Below, one piece after another: positions 24,231 to 36,327 of a DNA stretch of 64,000 nucleotides. Below the pieces are notes generated by a model. The model worked only from the letters and a program-made list of their open reading frames with translations, searched no databases and was not told where the DNA came from. How positions within the stretch are numbered: position 1 is the stretch's first letter; each line of letters opens with the position of its first letter. Origin of the DNA: Megalopta genalis (Eukaryota > Arthropoda > Insecta > Hymenoptera > Halictidae); contig NW_027476165.1 of the NCBI RefSeq assembly GCF_051020955.1, positions 579,201 through 643,200 of the forward strand. Direction: 5' to 3'. Position numbers and translations under genes: made by a program.

Positions 24231-25288
24231 AAGCGAAATCATGTATATCACAAGTATCTGAAGATAAACCATTTGATTCGCACCGATTTGAAGCTGAACC
24301 TTCTACTTCGCATTGATTTGGAGTTAAATCATGTGTTTCGCAGAAATTAAAGCTAACTCGTTTGTTTCGCCTGCATTTGAAGCTAAGTCATGTATATCTT
24401 AAGTATTTGAAGCTAAACCATTTGTTTCGCATGGATTTGAAACTAAGCCTTGTACTTCGCATTGATTTGAAGGTAAATCATGTCTTTTGCATGGATTTAA
24501 AGCTAACTCGTTTGTTTCGCCTGCATTTCAAGCTATATCACTTATATTCACAAGTATTTGAAGGTATCTCATTTATTTCGCATGGATTTGATGCTATGCC
24601 ATATACTTCGCACTTATTTGAAGCTAAATCATGTGATTCGCTAGGATTTGAAGCTAACTCGTTTGTTTCGCATACACTTGAAGCTAAATCATGTATATCA
24701 TAAGTATTTGAAGCTATACCATTTGATTCGCATGGGTTCGAAGATCAGCCTTCTACTTCGCATTGATTTGAAGCTAAATCATGAGTCTCGCATGGATTTG
24801 AAGCTAAATCATGTGTTTTGAATGGATTTGAAGTTAACTCGTTTGCTCCCCAAGCAGTTGAAGCTAAATCATGTATATCATAAGTATTTGAAGCTAAAGA
24901 ACTTGATCCGCATGGATTTCAAACTAAGCCTTCTACTTCGCAATGATTTGAATGTAAATCATGTCTTTTGCATGGATTTAAAGCTAACTCGTTTGTTTCG
25001 CTTGCATTTGAAGCTATATCATGTATATCACAAGTATTTGAATCTGAACCATTTGATTCCCATGAATAGTACGCTAAACCATGTTTTTCGAATGAATTTG
25101 AAGCTAAATCATGTGTTTTGAATGGATTTGAAACTAATTCGTTTGTTTCGCATGCATTTGAAGCTAAATCATGTATAACACAAATATTTGAGCCTGAGCC
25201 ATTTGTTTCGCATGGATTCGAATATCAGCCTCCTAATTTGCATTGATTTGAAGCTAAATCATGTCTATCGCTAGGATTTGAAGCTAAT
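24216..25288. repeat. Dispersed block, near copy of 36165-37237
   Basis: About 1.07 kb agrees with 36165-37237 at a constant offset of 11949 bp. Shared rare features are the phase-shifting TCGCAGAAATTAAAGC near 24341, GTATATCTTAAG near 24392 and CATGAATAGTACGC near 25062. The match ends near 25288, where this copy continues with TTCTCTTGCTG and the partner with TTCGCATGC. Confidence 0.85.
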
Positions 25289-27934
25289 TCGTTTGTTTCT
25301 CTTGCTGTTGAATGTAAATCATGTATATCACAAGTGTTTGAAGCTAAACCATTTGTTTCGCATGGATTCGAAGGTAAGCCTTCTACTTCGCATTGATTTG
25401 AAGCTAAATCATGTCTATCGCTAGGATTTGAAGCTAACTCGTTTGTTTCGCATACTGTTGAAGCTAAATCATGTATAACACAAGTATTTGAGCCTGAGCC
25501 ATTTGTTTCGCATGGATTCGAAGATCAGTCTCCTAATTTGCATTGATTTGAAGGTAAATCATGCCTTTTGCATGCCTTTAAAGCTAACTCGTTTGTTTCA
25601 CCTGCATTTGAAGCTATATCAGAGATATTTGCAAGTATTTGAAGCTAAATCATTCGTTTCGCATGGATTTGAAGATAAGCCTTGTACTTCGCATTGATTT
25701 GATGCTAAATCATGTGTTTCGCATGGATTTGAGGCTAACTCGTTTGTTTCGCATGCAGTTGAATCTAAATCATGTATATCAAAAGTATTTGAAGCTAAAC
25801 CATTTGTTTCGCATGGATTCGAAGATAACCCTTCTACTTCGCATTGATTTGAAGCTAAATCATGTGTTTCGCATGGATTTGAAGCTAACTCGTTTGTTTC
25901 GCATACTGTTGAAGCTAAATCATGTATATCAGAAGTATTTGAAGCTAAACCGTTTGATTCGCATGGATTCGAAGATCACCCTTCTTCATCGCATTGATTT
26001 GAAGCTAAATCATTCGTTTCGCTGGATTTGAAGCTAAGCCTTCTACTTCGGATTGATTTGATACTAAATCATGTTTTTCGCTTGGATTTGAAGCTAACTC
26101 GTCCGTGTCGCCTGCATTTGAAGCTATATCACTTATATTCGTAAATATTTGAAGCTAAACCATTCGTTTCGCATGGATTTGAATCTAATCCTTCTGCTTC
26201 GCACTGATTTGAAGCTGAATCCTGTGTTTCGTATGCATTTGAAGATAACTCGTTAATTCCGCATGCACTTGAAGCTGAACCATGTATACCACAAGTGTTT
26301 GAAGCTAAACCGTATGATTGGCATGGATTTGAAGCTAAGACTTCTACTTCGCATTGATTTGAAGCTAAATCATGTGTTTCGCTTGGATTTGAAGCTAATT
26401 CGTTTGTTTCGCATGCAGTTGGAGCTAACTCGTTTGTTTCGCATGCTGTTGAAGCTAAATCATGTATATCACAAGTATTTGAAGCTAAATCGTTTGATTC
26501 GCATGGATTTGAAGATAAGCCTTCTACCTCGCATTGATTTGAAGATAAATCATGTGTTTCGCTTGGATTTGAAGCTAACTCGTTTGTTTCGCATGCTGTT
26601 GAAGCTAAATCATGTATATCACAAGTATTTGAAGCTGAAGCATTTGTTTCGCATGAATATTAAGTTAAACCATGTGTTTCGCATGACTTTGACGCTAAAT
26701 CATGTATTTCGCTCGGCTATGAAGCCCAACTCGTTTGTTTCGACTGCATTTTAAGCTAAATCATGTATATCAGAAATATTTGAAGCTAAACCATTTGTTT
26801 CGCATGGATTTGAAACTAAATCGTTTGTTTCGCAGTTGAAGCTAAATCATGTATATCACAAGGATTTGAAGCTGAACCATTTGTTTCGAATAGATTTGAA
26901 GCTAAGCCTTCTACTTCGCATTGATTTGAAGCTAAATCATGTGTTTCGCTTGGATTTGAAGCTAATTCGTTTGTTTCGCATGCAGTTGGAGCTAAATCAT
27001 GTATATCACAAGTATTTGAAGCTGAACCATTTGTTTCTCGATAACACTCTGCTAAACCATGTGTTTCGAATGAATTTGAAGCCAATTCATGTGGTTCGCG
27101 TGGATTTGAAGCTATCTCGTTTGCTTCACATGCTGTTGAAGCTAAATCATGTATATCACAAGTATTTCAATCTAAACCACTTGTTTCGCATGGATTCCAA
27201 GATCAGCCTTCCACTTCGCACTGATTTGAAGCTGAATCATTTCTTTCGCTTGAATGTGAAGCTATCACGTTTGTTTCCCAAGCATTTGAAGCTAATTCGT
27301 GTGTATCACAAGTATTTGAAGCTGAATTATTTTTTTCGCAAGAATATTGTGCTAAACAATGTGTTGCGAATGAATTTGAAGCTAAATCATTTGTTCCGTA
27401 TGGATTCGAAGAAGAGACTTCTACTTCGCATTGATTTGAAGCGAAATCATGTGTTTCGCTTGGATTTCAAGCTAACTCGTTTGTTTCGCATGCAATTGAA
27501 GCTAAATCATATATATCACAGGGATTTCACGCTAAACCATTTGATTCGCATGGATTTGAAGATGACTGCTACTTCGCATTGATTTGAAGCTAAATCATGT
27601 GTTTCGCATGGATTTGAAGCTATCTCGTTAGTTTTGCATACTGTTGAAGCTAAATCATGTATATCACAAGTATTTGAAGCTAAACCATTTGTTTCGCAAG
27701 GATTGGAAGATCAGCCTTCTACTTCGTATTGATAAGAAACAAAATCATGTGTTTCGCATGGATTTGAAGCTAACTCGATTGTTTCGCCTGCACTTGAAGC
27801 TATATCACTTATATCGCTATTATCTGAAGATAAATCATTTGTTTCTCATGTATTTGTAGCTAAGCCTTCTACATCGCATTGATTTGAAGCTAAATCATGC
27901 GTTTCGCATGGATTTTAAGCTAACCCGTTTGTTT

Positions 27935-28075
27935 TGCATGCTACTAGTTTCATGCCATTGAATTTAAGCTAACCCGTTTGTTTTGCTGCATTCTGCTATA
28001 ATCATGCTTTATCACTTATTGTCTGCATTTCAAGCTATATCACTTATATCGCAATTATCCGAAATAATAATTTTC
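27935..28075. other. Disrupted patch inside the satellite
   Basis: Up to about 27934 the sequence follows the same path as 11580-11760 in the 2852-bp unit. Then GCATGCTACTAGTTTC and CATGCCATTGAA appear, followed by a second imperfect copy of TTTAAGCTAACCCG, and then CTGCATTCTGCTATAATC before normal monomers resume near 28025. A further short loss (CCGAAATAATAATTTTC) follows near 28059. The patch does not fit the monomer and has no counterpart elsewhere in the window. It could be an old insertion or deletion scar, or a low-quality stretch of assembly. Confidence 0.7.
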
Positions 28076-29619
28076 TCATGTATTTGTAGCTAAGCATTCT
28101 ACTTCGCATTGATTTGAAGTTAAATCATGTGCTTCCCCTGGATTTGAAGCTAACTCGCTTGTTTCACATGCAGTTGAAGCTAAATCATGTATCTCACATG
28201 TATTTGATGCTAAACCATATGTTTCTCTTGGATTTGAAGCTAACTCGTATGTTTCGCGTGCAGTTGAAGCTAAATCATGTATTTCACAAGTATTTGAAGT
28301 TAAACCATTTGATTCAAATGGATTTGAAGCTAAGCCTACAACTTCGCGTTGATTTGAAGCTAAATCATGTGTTTCGCTTGGATTTGAAGCTAACTCGTTT
28401 GTTTTGCCTGCCTATGAAGCTATATCACTTATATTCGCATGTATTTGAAGCAAAACCTTTATTTTCGCATGGTTTTGAAGCTAAGCCTTCTACTTTGCAT
28501 GAATTTGTAGCTAAATCATGTGTTTCACATGGATTTGAAGCTAACACTTTTGTTTCGAATGCAGTTGAAGCTAAATCATGTATTTAACAAGTATTTGAAC
28601 CCAAACCATTTGTTTCGCATGGATTTGAAGCAGAATCATGTGTTTCGCTTGAATTTGAAGCGAACATGTTTGTTTCACATGCAGTTGAAGCTAAATCATG
28701 TATATCACAACTATTTGCAGCTGAACCATTTGCTACGCATGAATATTAAGCTAAACCATGTGTTACGAATGAATTTGAAGCTAAATCATGTATTTCGCAT
28801 TCATTTGAAGCTAACTCGTTTTCTTCGCATGCAGTGGAAGCTAAATTATGTATATCACAAGTATTTGAAGCTAAACAATTTTTTATTCCCATGGACTTGT
28901 TGCTAAGCCTTTTACTTCGCATTGATTTGGAGCTAAATCATGTGGTCCGCATGGATTTAAAGCTAACTCGTTTGTTTCGCCTGCATTTGAATCTAAATCA
29001 TGTATATCACAAATATTTGAAGCATTTGTTTCGCATGCATTTGTAACTAAGCCTTCTACTTGGCATTGATTTGAAGCTGAATCATGTGTTTCGCTTGGAT
29101 TTCAAGCTAACTCGTTTGTTTCGCATGCAATTGAAGCTAAATCATGTATATCACAGGGATTTCACGGTAAACCATTTGATTCGCATGGATATGAAGATAA
29201 GCCTTCTACTTCGCATTGATTTGAAGCTAAATCATGTGTTTCGCATGGATTTGAAGCTATCTCGTTAGTTTTGCCTGCTGTTGAAGCTAAATCATGTATA
29301 TCACAAGTATTTGAAGCTAAACCATTTGTTTCGCAAGGATTCGAAGATCAGCCTTCTACTTCGCATTGATAAGAAGCAAAATCATGTGTTTCGCATGGAT
29401 TTGAAGCTAAGCCTTCTACTTCGCATTGATTTGAAGCTAAATCATGTGTTTCGCTTGGATTTCAAGCTAACTCGTTTGTTTCGCATGCAATTGAAGCTAA
29501 ATCATGTATATCACAGGGATTTCACGCTAAACCATTTGATTCGCATGGATTTGAAGCTAAGCCTTCTACTTCGCATTGATTTGAAGCTAAATCATGTGTT
29601 TCGCATGGATTCGAGGCTA

Positions 29620-30110
29620 ACTCGTTTGATTCGCATGCAGTTGAAGCTAAATCATGTTTATCGCAAATATCTAAATCTAAACCATCTGTTTCGCATGAAT
29701 ATTAAGCTGAACCATGTGTTTCTCATGAATTTGAAACTATATCATGTGTTTCGCATGGATTTGAAGCTAACTCGTTTATTTCATCTTCATTTGAAGCAAA
29801 ATCATGTATATCACAAGTATTTGAAGCTGAACCATTTGTTTCTCACGTATTTGAAACTGAGCCTTCTACTTCGCATTGATTTGAAGCTGAATCATGTGTT
29901 TCGCTTGCATTTGAAGCTAACTCGTTTGTTTCGCATAGATTTGAAGCTAAATCATGTGTTTCGCATGGATTTGAAGCTACCTCGTTTGTTTCGCCTGAAT
30001 TTGAAGCTACATTACTTCTATTCGAAAGTATTTGATGATAAATCATTCGTTTCGCATGGATTTGAAGCTAATCCTTCAACTTCGCATTCATTTGAAGCTA
30101 AATCATTCGT
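29620..30110. repeat. Dispersed block related to 10147-10470, 35290-35440 and 52210-52650
   Basis: This block holds GTTTATCGCAAATATC, the GAATATTAAGCTG variant, GTTTCTCACGTATTTG and the 31-bp monomer ACATTACTTCTATTCGAAAG. The same order is found at 52210-52650, and the later part is found in the other two places. Small differences among the four make this a family of diverged copies rather than one recent duplication. Confidence 0.78.
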
Positions 30111-31599
30111 TTCGCATGGATTTGAAGCTAAGCCTTCTACTTCGCATTTATTTGAAGCTAAATCATGTGGTTGCGCATGGATTTGCAGATAACACGTTTG
30201 CTTCGCATGCAGTTGAAGCTATATCACATATATTCGCAAGTATATGAAGCCAAATCATTCGGTTCGCATGGATTTGAAGCTATGCCTTCTACTTCGCATT
30301 GATTTGAAGTTAAATCATGTGTTTCGCATGGATTTGAAGCTAACTCATTTGTTTCGCATGCAGTTGAAACTAAATCATGTATATCACAATCATTTGAAGC
30401 TAAACCATTTGATTCGCATGGATTCGAAGATAAGCCTTCTACTTCGCATTGATTTGATGCTAAATCATGTGTTTCGTTTGGATTTGAGGCTAACTCATTT
30501 GTTCCGCATGCTGTTGAATGTAAATCATGTATTTCACAAGTATTTGAAGCTAAACCATTTGTTTCGCATGGATTCGTAGATAACCCTTCTACTTCGCTTT
30601 GATTTGAAGCTAAATCAAGTGTTTCACATGGATTTGAAGCTAACTCGTTTGTTTCGCATGCAGTTGAAACTAAATCATGTATATCACAAGTATTTGAAGC
30701 TAAACCATTTGTTCCGCATGGATTCGAAGATAATCCTTCTACTTCGCATTGATTTACAGCAAAATCATGTGTTTCACATGGATTTGAAGCTAACTCATTT
30801 GTTTCGCATGCAGTTGAAGCTATATCATATATATCACAGGTATCTGAAGCTAAACATTAGTTTCGCATGGATTCGAAGATAAGCCTTCTATTTCGCATTG
30901 ATTTGAAGCTAAATCATGTGTTTGGCATGAATTTGAAGCTAACTCGTTTGCTTCGTCTGCATTTGAAGCTATATCACTTATATTCGCAAGCATTTGGAGC
31001 TCGATCATTCGTTTCGCATGGATTTGAAGCTAATCCTTCTACTTCGCATTCATTTGAAGCTAAATCATGCGTTTCGCACGGATTTGTAGCTAACTCGTTT
31101 GATTCGCCTGCATTTCAAGCTATATCACTTATATGGCAAGTGTTTGAAGCTAAATCATTTGTGTCGAATGGGTTTGAAGCTAAGCCTTCTACTTCGGATG
31201 GATTTGAAGCTAAATCATGCGTTTCGCTTGGATTTAAAACTAACTTGTTTGTTTCGCATGAAGTTGAAACTAAATCATGTATATCACAAGTATTTGAAGC
31301 TGAACCATTTGTTTCGCATGAATATTAAGCTAAACCATGTGTTTCGAATGAATTTGAAGCTAAATCATGTGTTTCGCAGGGATTCGAAGCTAACTCGTTT
31401 GTTTCGCCTGCATTTGAAGCCAAATCATGTACATGACAAGTATATGCAGCTAAACCATTTGATTCGCATGGATTTGAAACTAAGCCTTCTACTTCGCATT
31501 GATTTGAAGCTAAATCATGTGTTTCGCTTGGATTTGAAGATAACTCGTTCGATTCGCATGCAGTTGAAGGTAAATCATGTATATCACAAGCATTTGAAG

Positions 31600-31880
31600 C
31601 TAAACCATTTGTTTCGCATGGATTCGAAGATAAGCCTTCTACTTCGCATTGATTTAAAGCTAAATCAAGTGTTTGGCATTGATTTGGAGCTATCTCGATT
31701 ATTTCGCCTGCATTTGAATCTGTATCACTTATACCGCAATTATCTGGAGATAAATCATTTGTTTCTCATGTATTTATATGCTATATCATGTGTTTCGCAT
31801 GGATTTGAAGCTGACTCGGTTGTGTCGCACTTAGTTGAAGGTAAATCTTGTATATAACTAGTATTTGAAGCTAAACCATA
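31600..31880. repeat. Block duplicated at 34216-34496
   Basis: About 280 bp matches 34216-34496 at an offset of 2616 bp, including GTGTTTGGCATTGATTTGG, TATCACTTATACCGC and the irregular join CTCATGTATTTATATGC. The last of these is also in the 2852-bp units near 11819. The monomers around the pair differ. Confidence 0.82.
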
Positions 31881-32043
31881 TGCTTCGCATGAATTTTAAA
31901 CTAAATCATGTGTTTCGCATGGATTTGAAGCTAAGCCTTCTACTTCGCATTGATTTGAATCTAAATCATGTGTTTTGCATGGATTTGAAGCTAACTCGTT
32001 TGTTTCGCTAGCATTTGAAGCTGTATCACTTATATTCGCAAGC

Positions 32044-32775
32044 ATTTGAATGTCAATCATTCGTTTCGCATGGATTTGAAGCTAAGCCTTCTACTTCGCA
32101 TTGATTTGAGGCTAAATCATGTGCTTTGCATGGATTTGCAGCTAACTCGTTTGTTTCGCATGCAGTTGAAGCTAAATCATGTATATCACAAGTATTTGAA
32201 GCTAAACCACTTGTTTCGCATGGATTCGAAGATAAGCCTTCTACTTCGCCTTGATTTGATGCTAAATCATGTGTTTCGCATGGATTTGATGCTAACTCGT
32301 TTGTTTCGCTTGCTGTTGAATGTAAATCATGTACATCACAAGTATTTGAAGCTAAAACATTTGATTCGAATGGATTTGAAGCTAAGCCTTCTACTTCGCA
32401 CTGATTTGAAGCTAAACCATTTGTTTCGCATGGATTCGAAGATAAGCCTTCAACCACGCATTGAATTGAAGCTAAATCATGTGTTTCGTATGGATTTGAA
32501 GTTAACACGTTTGTTTCGCATGCTGTTGAAGCTAAATCGTGTATATTACAAGCATTTGAAGCTAAACCATTTGTTTCGCATGGCTTCGAAGATAAGCCTT
32601 CTACTTCGCATTGATTTGATGCTAAATCACGTGTTTCGTTTGTATTTGAGGCTAAATCGTTTGTTTCGCATGCTGTTGAATGTAAATCATGTATATCACA
32701 AGTATTTGAAGGTAAACCATTTGTTTCGCATGGATTCGAAGATAAGCCTTCTACTTCGCATTGATTTATAGCAAA
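32044..32775. repeat. Diverged copy of part of the 2852-bp unit
   Basis: This stretch follows 11977-12710 of unit U1 in order, sharing CATTTGAATGTCAATC, GTGCTTTGCATGG and the D-to-D skip near 32405. It differs at many single positions, for example CTTCTACTTCGCCTTG where the units read CGTTCTACTTCGCC. After about 32770 it changes to a different segment beginning GGATTTGTAGC. It is an older relative of the amplified unit. Confidence 0.82.
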
Positions 32776-34516
32776 ATCATGTGTTTCGCATGGATTTGTA
32801 GCTAACTCGTTTGATTCGCCTGCATTTCACGCTATATCACTTATATGGCAAGTGTTTGAAGCTAAATCATTTGTGTCGCATGGGTTTGAAGCTAAGCCTT
32901 GTACTTCGGATGGATTTGAAGCTAAATCATGCGTTTCGCTTGGATTTAAAACTAACTTGTTTGTTTCGCATGCAGTTGAAACTAAATCATGTATATCACA
33001 AGTATTTGAAGCTGAACCATTTGTTTCGCATGAATATTAAGCTAAACCATGTGTTTCGAATGAATTTGAAGCTGAGTCATGTGTTTCGCAGGGATTCAAA
33101 GCTAACTCGTTTGTTTCGCCTGCATTTGAAGCTAAATCATGTACATGACAAGTATGTGCAGCTAAACCATTTGATTCGCATGGATCTGAAACTAAGTCTT
33201 CTACTTCGCATTGATTTGAAGCTAAATCATGTGTTTCGCTTGGATTTGAAGATAACTCGTTCGATTCGCATGCAGTTGAAGCTAAATCATGTAAATCACA
33301 ATTATTTGAAGCTAAACCATTTGTTTCGCATGGTTTTGTATCTAAGCCTTCTTGTTCGCATTGATTAGAAGCTAAGTCATGTGTTCCGCATGAATTTGAA
33401 GCTAACTCGTTTGTTTCGCACGCAGTTGACGCAAAATTATGTATATCACGATTATTTGAAGCTATTCCATTGGATTCGCATGGATTTGAAACTAAGCCTT
33501 CTACTTCGCATTGAGTTGAAGCTAAATCATGCATTTCGCATGGATTTGAAGCTAACTCGTTTGCTTCGTCTGCATTTGAAGCTATATCACTTATATTCGC
33601 AAGCATTTGGAGCTCAATCATTCGTTTCGCATGGATTTGAAGCTAAGCCTTCTACTTCGCATTTATTTGAAGCTAAATCATGTGGTTGCGCATGGATTTG
33701 AAGATAACACGTTTGTTTCGCATGTAGTTGCAGCTATATCACTTATATTCGCAAGTATTTGAAGCCAAATCATTCGGTTCGCATGGATTTGAAGCTATGC
33801 CTTCTACTTCGCATTGATTTGAAGTTAAATCATGTGTTTGGCATGGATTTGAAGCTAACTCGTTTGTTTAGCATGCAGTTGAATCTATATCACTTATATT
33901 CGCAAGCATTTGAAGCTAAATAATTCGTTTGGCATGGATTGGAAGCTAAGCCTTCTACTTTGCATTGATTTGAAGTCAAATCATGTGTTACGCTTGGATT
34001 TGAAGCTCACTCGTTTGTTTCGCCTGCATTTGAAGATATATCACTTACATCGCAAGTATATGAAGCTAAATCATTCGTGTCGCATGGATTTGAAGCTAAG
34101 CCTTCTACTTCGGATGGATTTGAAGCTAAATCATGCGTTTCGCTTGGATTTAAAACTAACTTGTTTGTTTCGCATGCAGTTGAAACTAAATCATGTATAT
34201 CACAAGTTTTTGAAGCTGATCCATTTGTTTCGCATGGATTCGAAGATAAGCCTTCTACTTCGCATTGATTTAAAGCTAAATCAAGTGTTTGGCATTGATT
34301 TGGAGCTATCTCGATTATTTCGCCTGCATTTGAATCTGTATCACTTATACCGCAATTATCTGGAGATAAATCATTTGTTTCTCATGTATTTATATGCTAT
34401 ATCATGTGTTTCGCATGGATTTGAAGCTGACTCGGTTGTGTCGCACTTAGTTGAAGGTAAATCTTGTATATAACAAGTATTTGAAGCTAAACCATATGCT
34501 TCGCATGAATTTTAAG

Positions 34517-34996
34517 CTAAATCATGTGTTTTGAATGGATTTGAAGTTAACACGTTTGCTCCCCAAGCAGTTGAAGCTAAATCATGTATATCATAAGTAT
34601 TTGAAGCTAAAGAACTTGATCCGCATGGATTTCGAACTAAGCCTTCTACTTCGCATTGATTTGAATGTAAATCATGTCTTTTGCATGGATTTAAAGCTAA
34701 CTCGTTTGTTTCGCCTGCATTTGAAGCTAAATCATGTATATCACAAGTATTTGAATTTAAACCATTTGTTTCGCATGGATTCGAAGATAAGTCTTCTACT
34801 TCGCATTGATTTGATGCTAAATCATGTGTTTCGCATGGATTTGAAGCTAACTCGTTTGTTTCTCTTGCTGTTGAATGTAAATCATGTATATCACAAGTGT
34901 TTGAAGCTAAACCATTTGTTTCGCATGGATTCGGAGATCAGCCTTCTACTTCGCATTCATTTGAAGCTAAATCATGTGTTTCGCATGGATTTGAAG
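34517..34996. repeat. Block also present in both units of the 2942/3092-bp domain
   Basis: This stretch, starting in AATCATGTGTTTTGAATGG and containing GCTCCCCAAGCAG and GTATTTGAATTTAAACC, matches about 38163-38642 (offset 3646) and about 41255-41734. It stops at an internal deletion junction, GGATTTGAAGCCTGC at 34987-35001, where the related copies continue GAAGCTGACTCG. Confidence 0.83.
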
Positions 34997-36327
34997 CCTG
35001 CATTTGGAGCTATATCACTTATATTCGCAAGTATGTGAAGGTCAATCATTCGTTTCGCATGTTTTTGAAGCTAATCCTTCTACTTCGCATTCATTTGAAG
35101 CTAAATCATGCGTTTCGCACGGATTTGTAGCTAACTCGTTTGATTCGCCTGCATTTCAAGCTATATCACTTATATGGCAAGTGTTTGAAGCTAAATCATT
35201 CGTGTCGCATGGATTTGAAACTATTCCTTCTACTTCGCATTGATTTGAAGCTAAATCATGTGTTTCGCATGGATTTGAAGCTATCTCGTTTGTTTCGCCT
35301 GCATTTGAAGCTACATTACTTCTATTCGAAAGTATTTGATGATAAATCATTCGTTTCGCATGGATTTGAAGCTAATCCTTCAACTTCGCATTCATTTGAA
35401 GCTAAATCATGCGTTTCGCATGGGTTTGAAGCTATATCACTTATATTCGCAAGTATTTGAAAGTCAATCATTCGTTTCGCATGGATTTGAAGCTAATCCT
35501 TCTACTTCGGATTGTTTTGAAGCTAAATCATGTGTTTCGCATGGATTTGTAGCTAACTCGTTTGTTTCGCACGCAGTTGACGCTAAATCGCGTATATCAC
35601 GATTATTTGAACCTATTCCATTTGATTCGCATGGATTTGAAACAAAGCCTTCTGCTTCGCATTCATTTGAAGCTAAATCATGCGTTTCGCACGCATTTGT
35701 AGCTAACTCGTTTGATTCGCCTGCATTTCAAGCTATATCACTTATATGGCAAGTGTTTGAAGCTAAATCATTTGTGTCGAATGGGTTTGAAGCTAAGCCT
35801 TCTACTTCGGATGGTTTTGAAGCTAAATCATGCGTTTCGCTTGGATTTAAAACTAACTTGTTTGTTTCGCATGCAGTTGAAACTAAATCATGTATATCAC
35901 AAGTATTTGAAGCTGAACCATTTGTTTCGTATGAATATTAAGCTAAACCATGTGTTTCGAATGAATTTGAAGCTAAATCATGTGTTTCGCAGGGATTCGA
36001 AGCTAACTCGTTTGTTTCGCCTGCATTTGAAGCCAAATCATGTACATGACAAGTATATGCAGCTAAACCATTTGATTCGCATGGATTTGAAACTAAGCCT
36101 TCTACTTCGCATTGATTTGAAGCTAAATCATGTGTTTCGCTTGGATTTGAAGATAACTCGTTCGTTTCGCATGCAGTTGAAGCGAAATCATGTATATCAC
36201 AAGTATCTGAAGATAAACCATTTGATTCGCACCGATTTGAAGCTGAACCTTCTACTTCGCATTGATTTGGAGTTAAATCATGTGTTTCGCAGAAATTAAA
36301 GCTAACTCGTTTGTTTCGCCTGCATTT

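Larger units (their letters stand above)
22616..36327. repeat. Mosaic satellite domain
   Basis: This domain does not have one repeating period. It is a patchwork of segments whose closest relatives lie elsewhere in the window, described in the entries that follow. Parts not covered by those entries hold ordinary A-E monomers with no gene or RNA. A type of segment starting TGTGTCGCATGGGTTTG and leading to GAATATTAAGC appears here near 31160, 32875 and 35780, and also in the 2852-bp units, near 45470 and near 56310. Confidence 0.85.

Noticed and set aside
27935..28075. A transposon insertion at the disrupted patch
   Set aside because: The foreign part is too short, with no terminal inverted repeats, clear target-site duplication or coding sequence. 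I keep it only as an unexplained patch.
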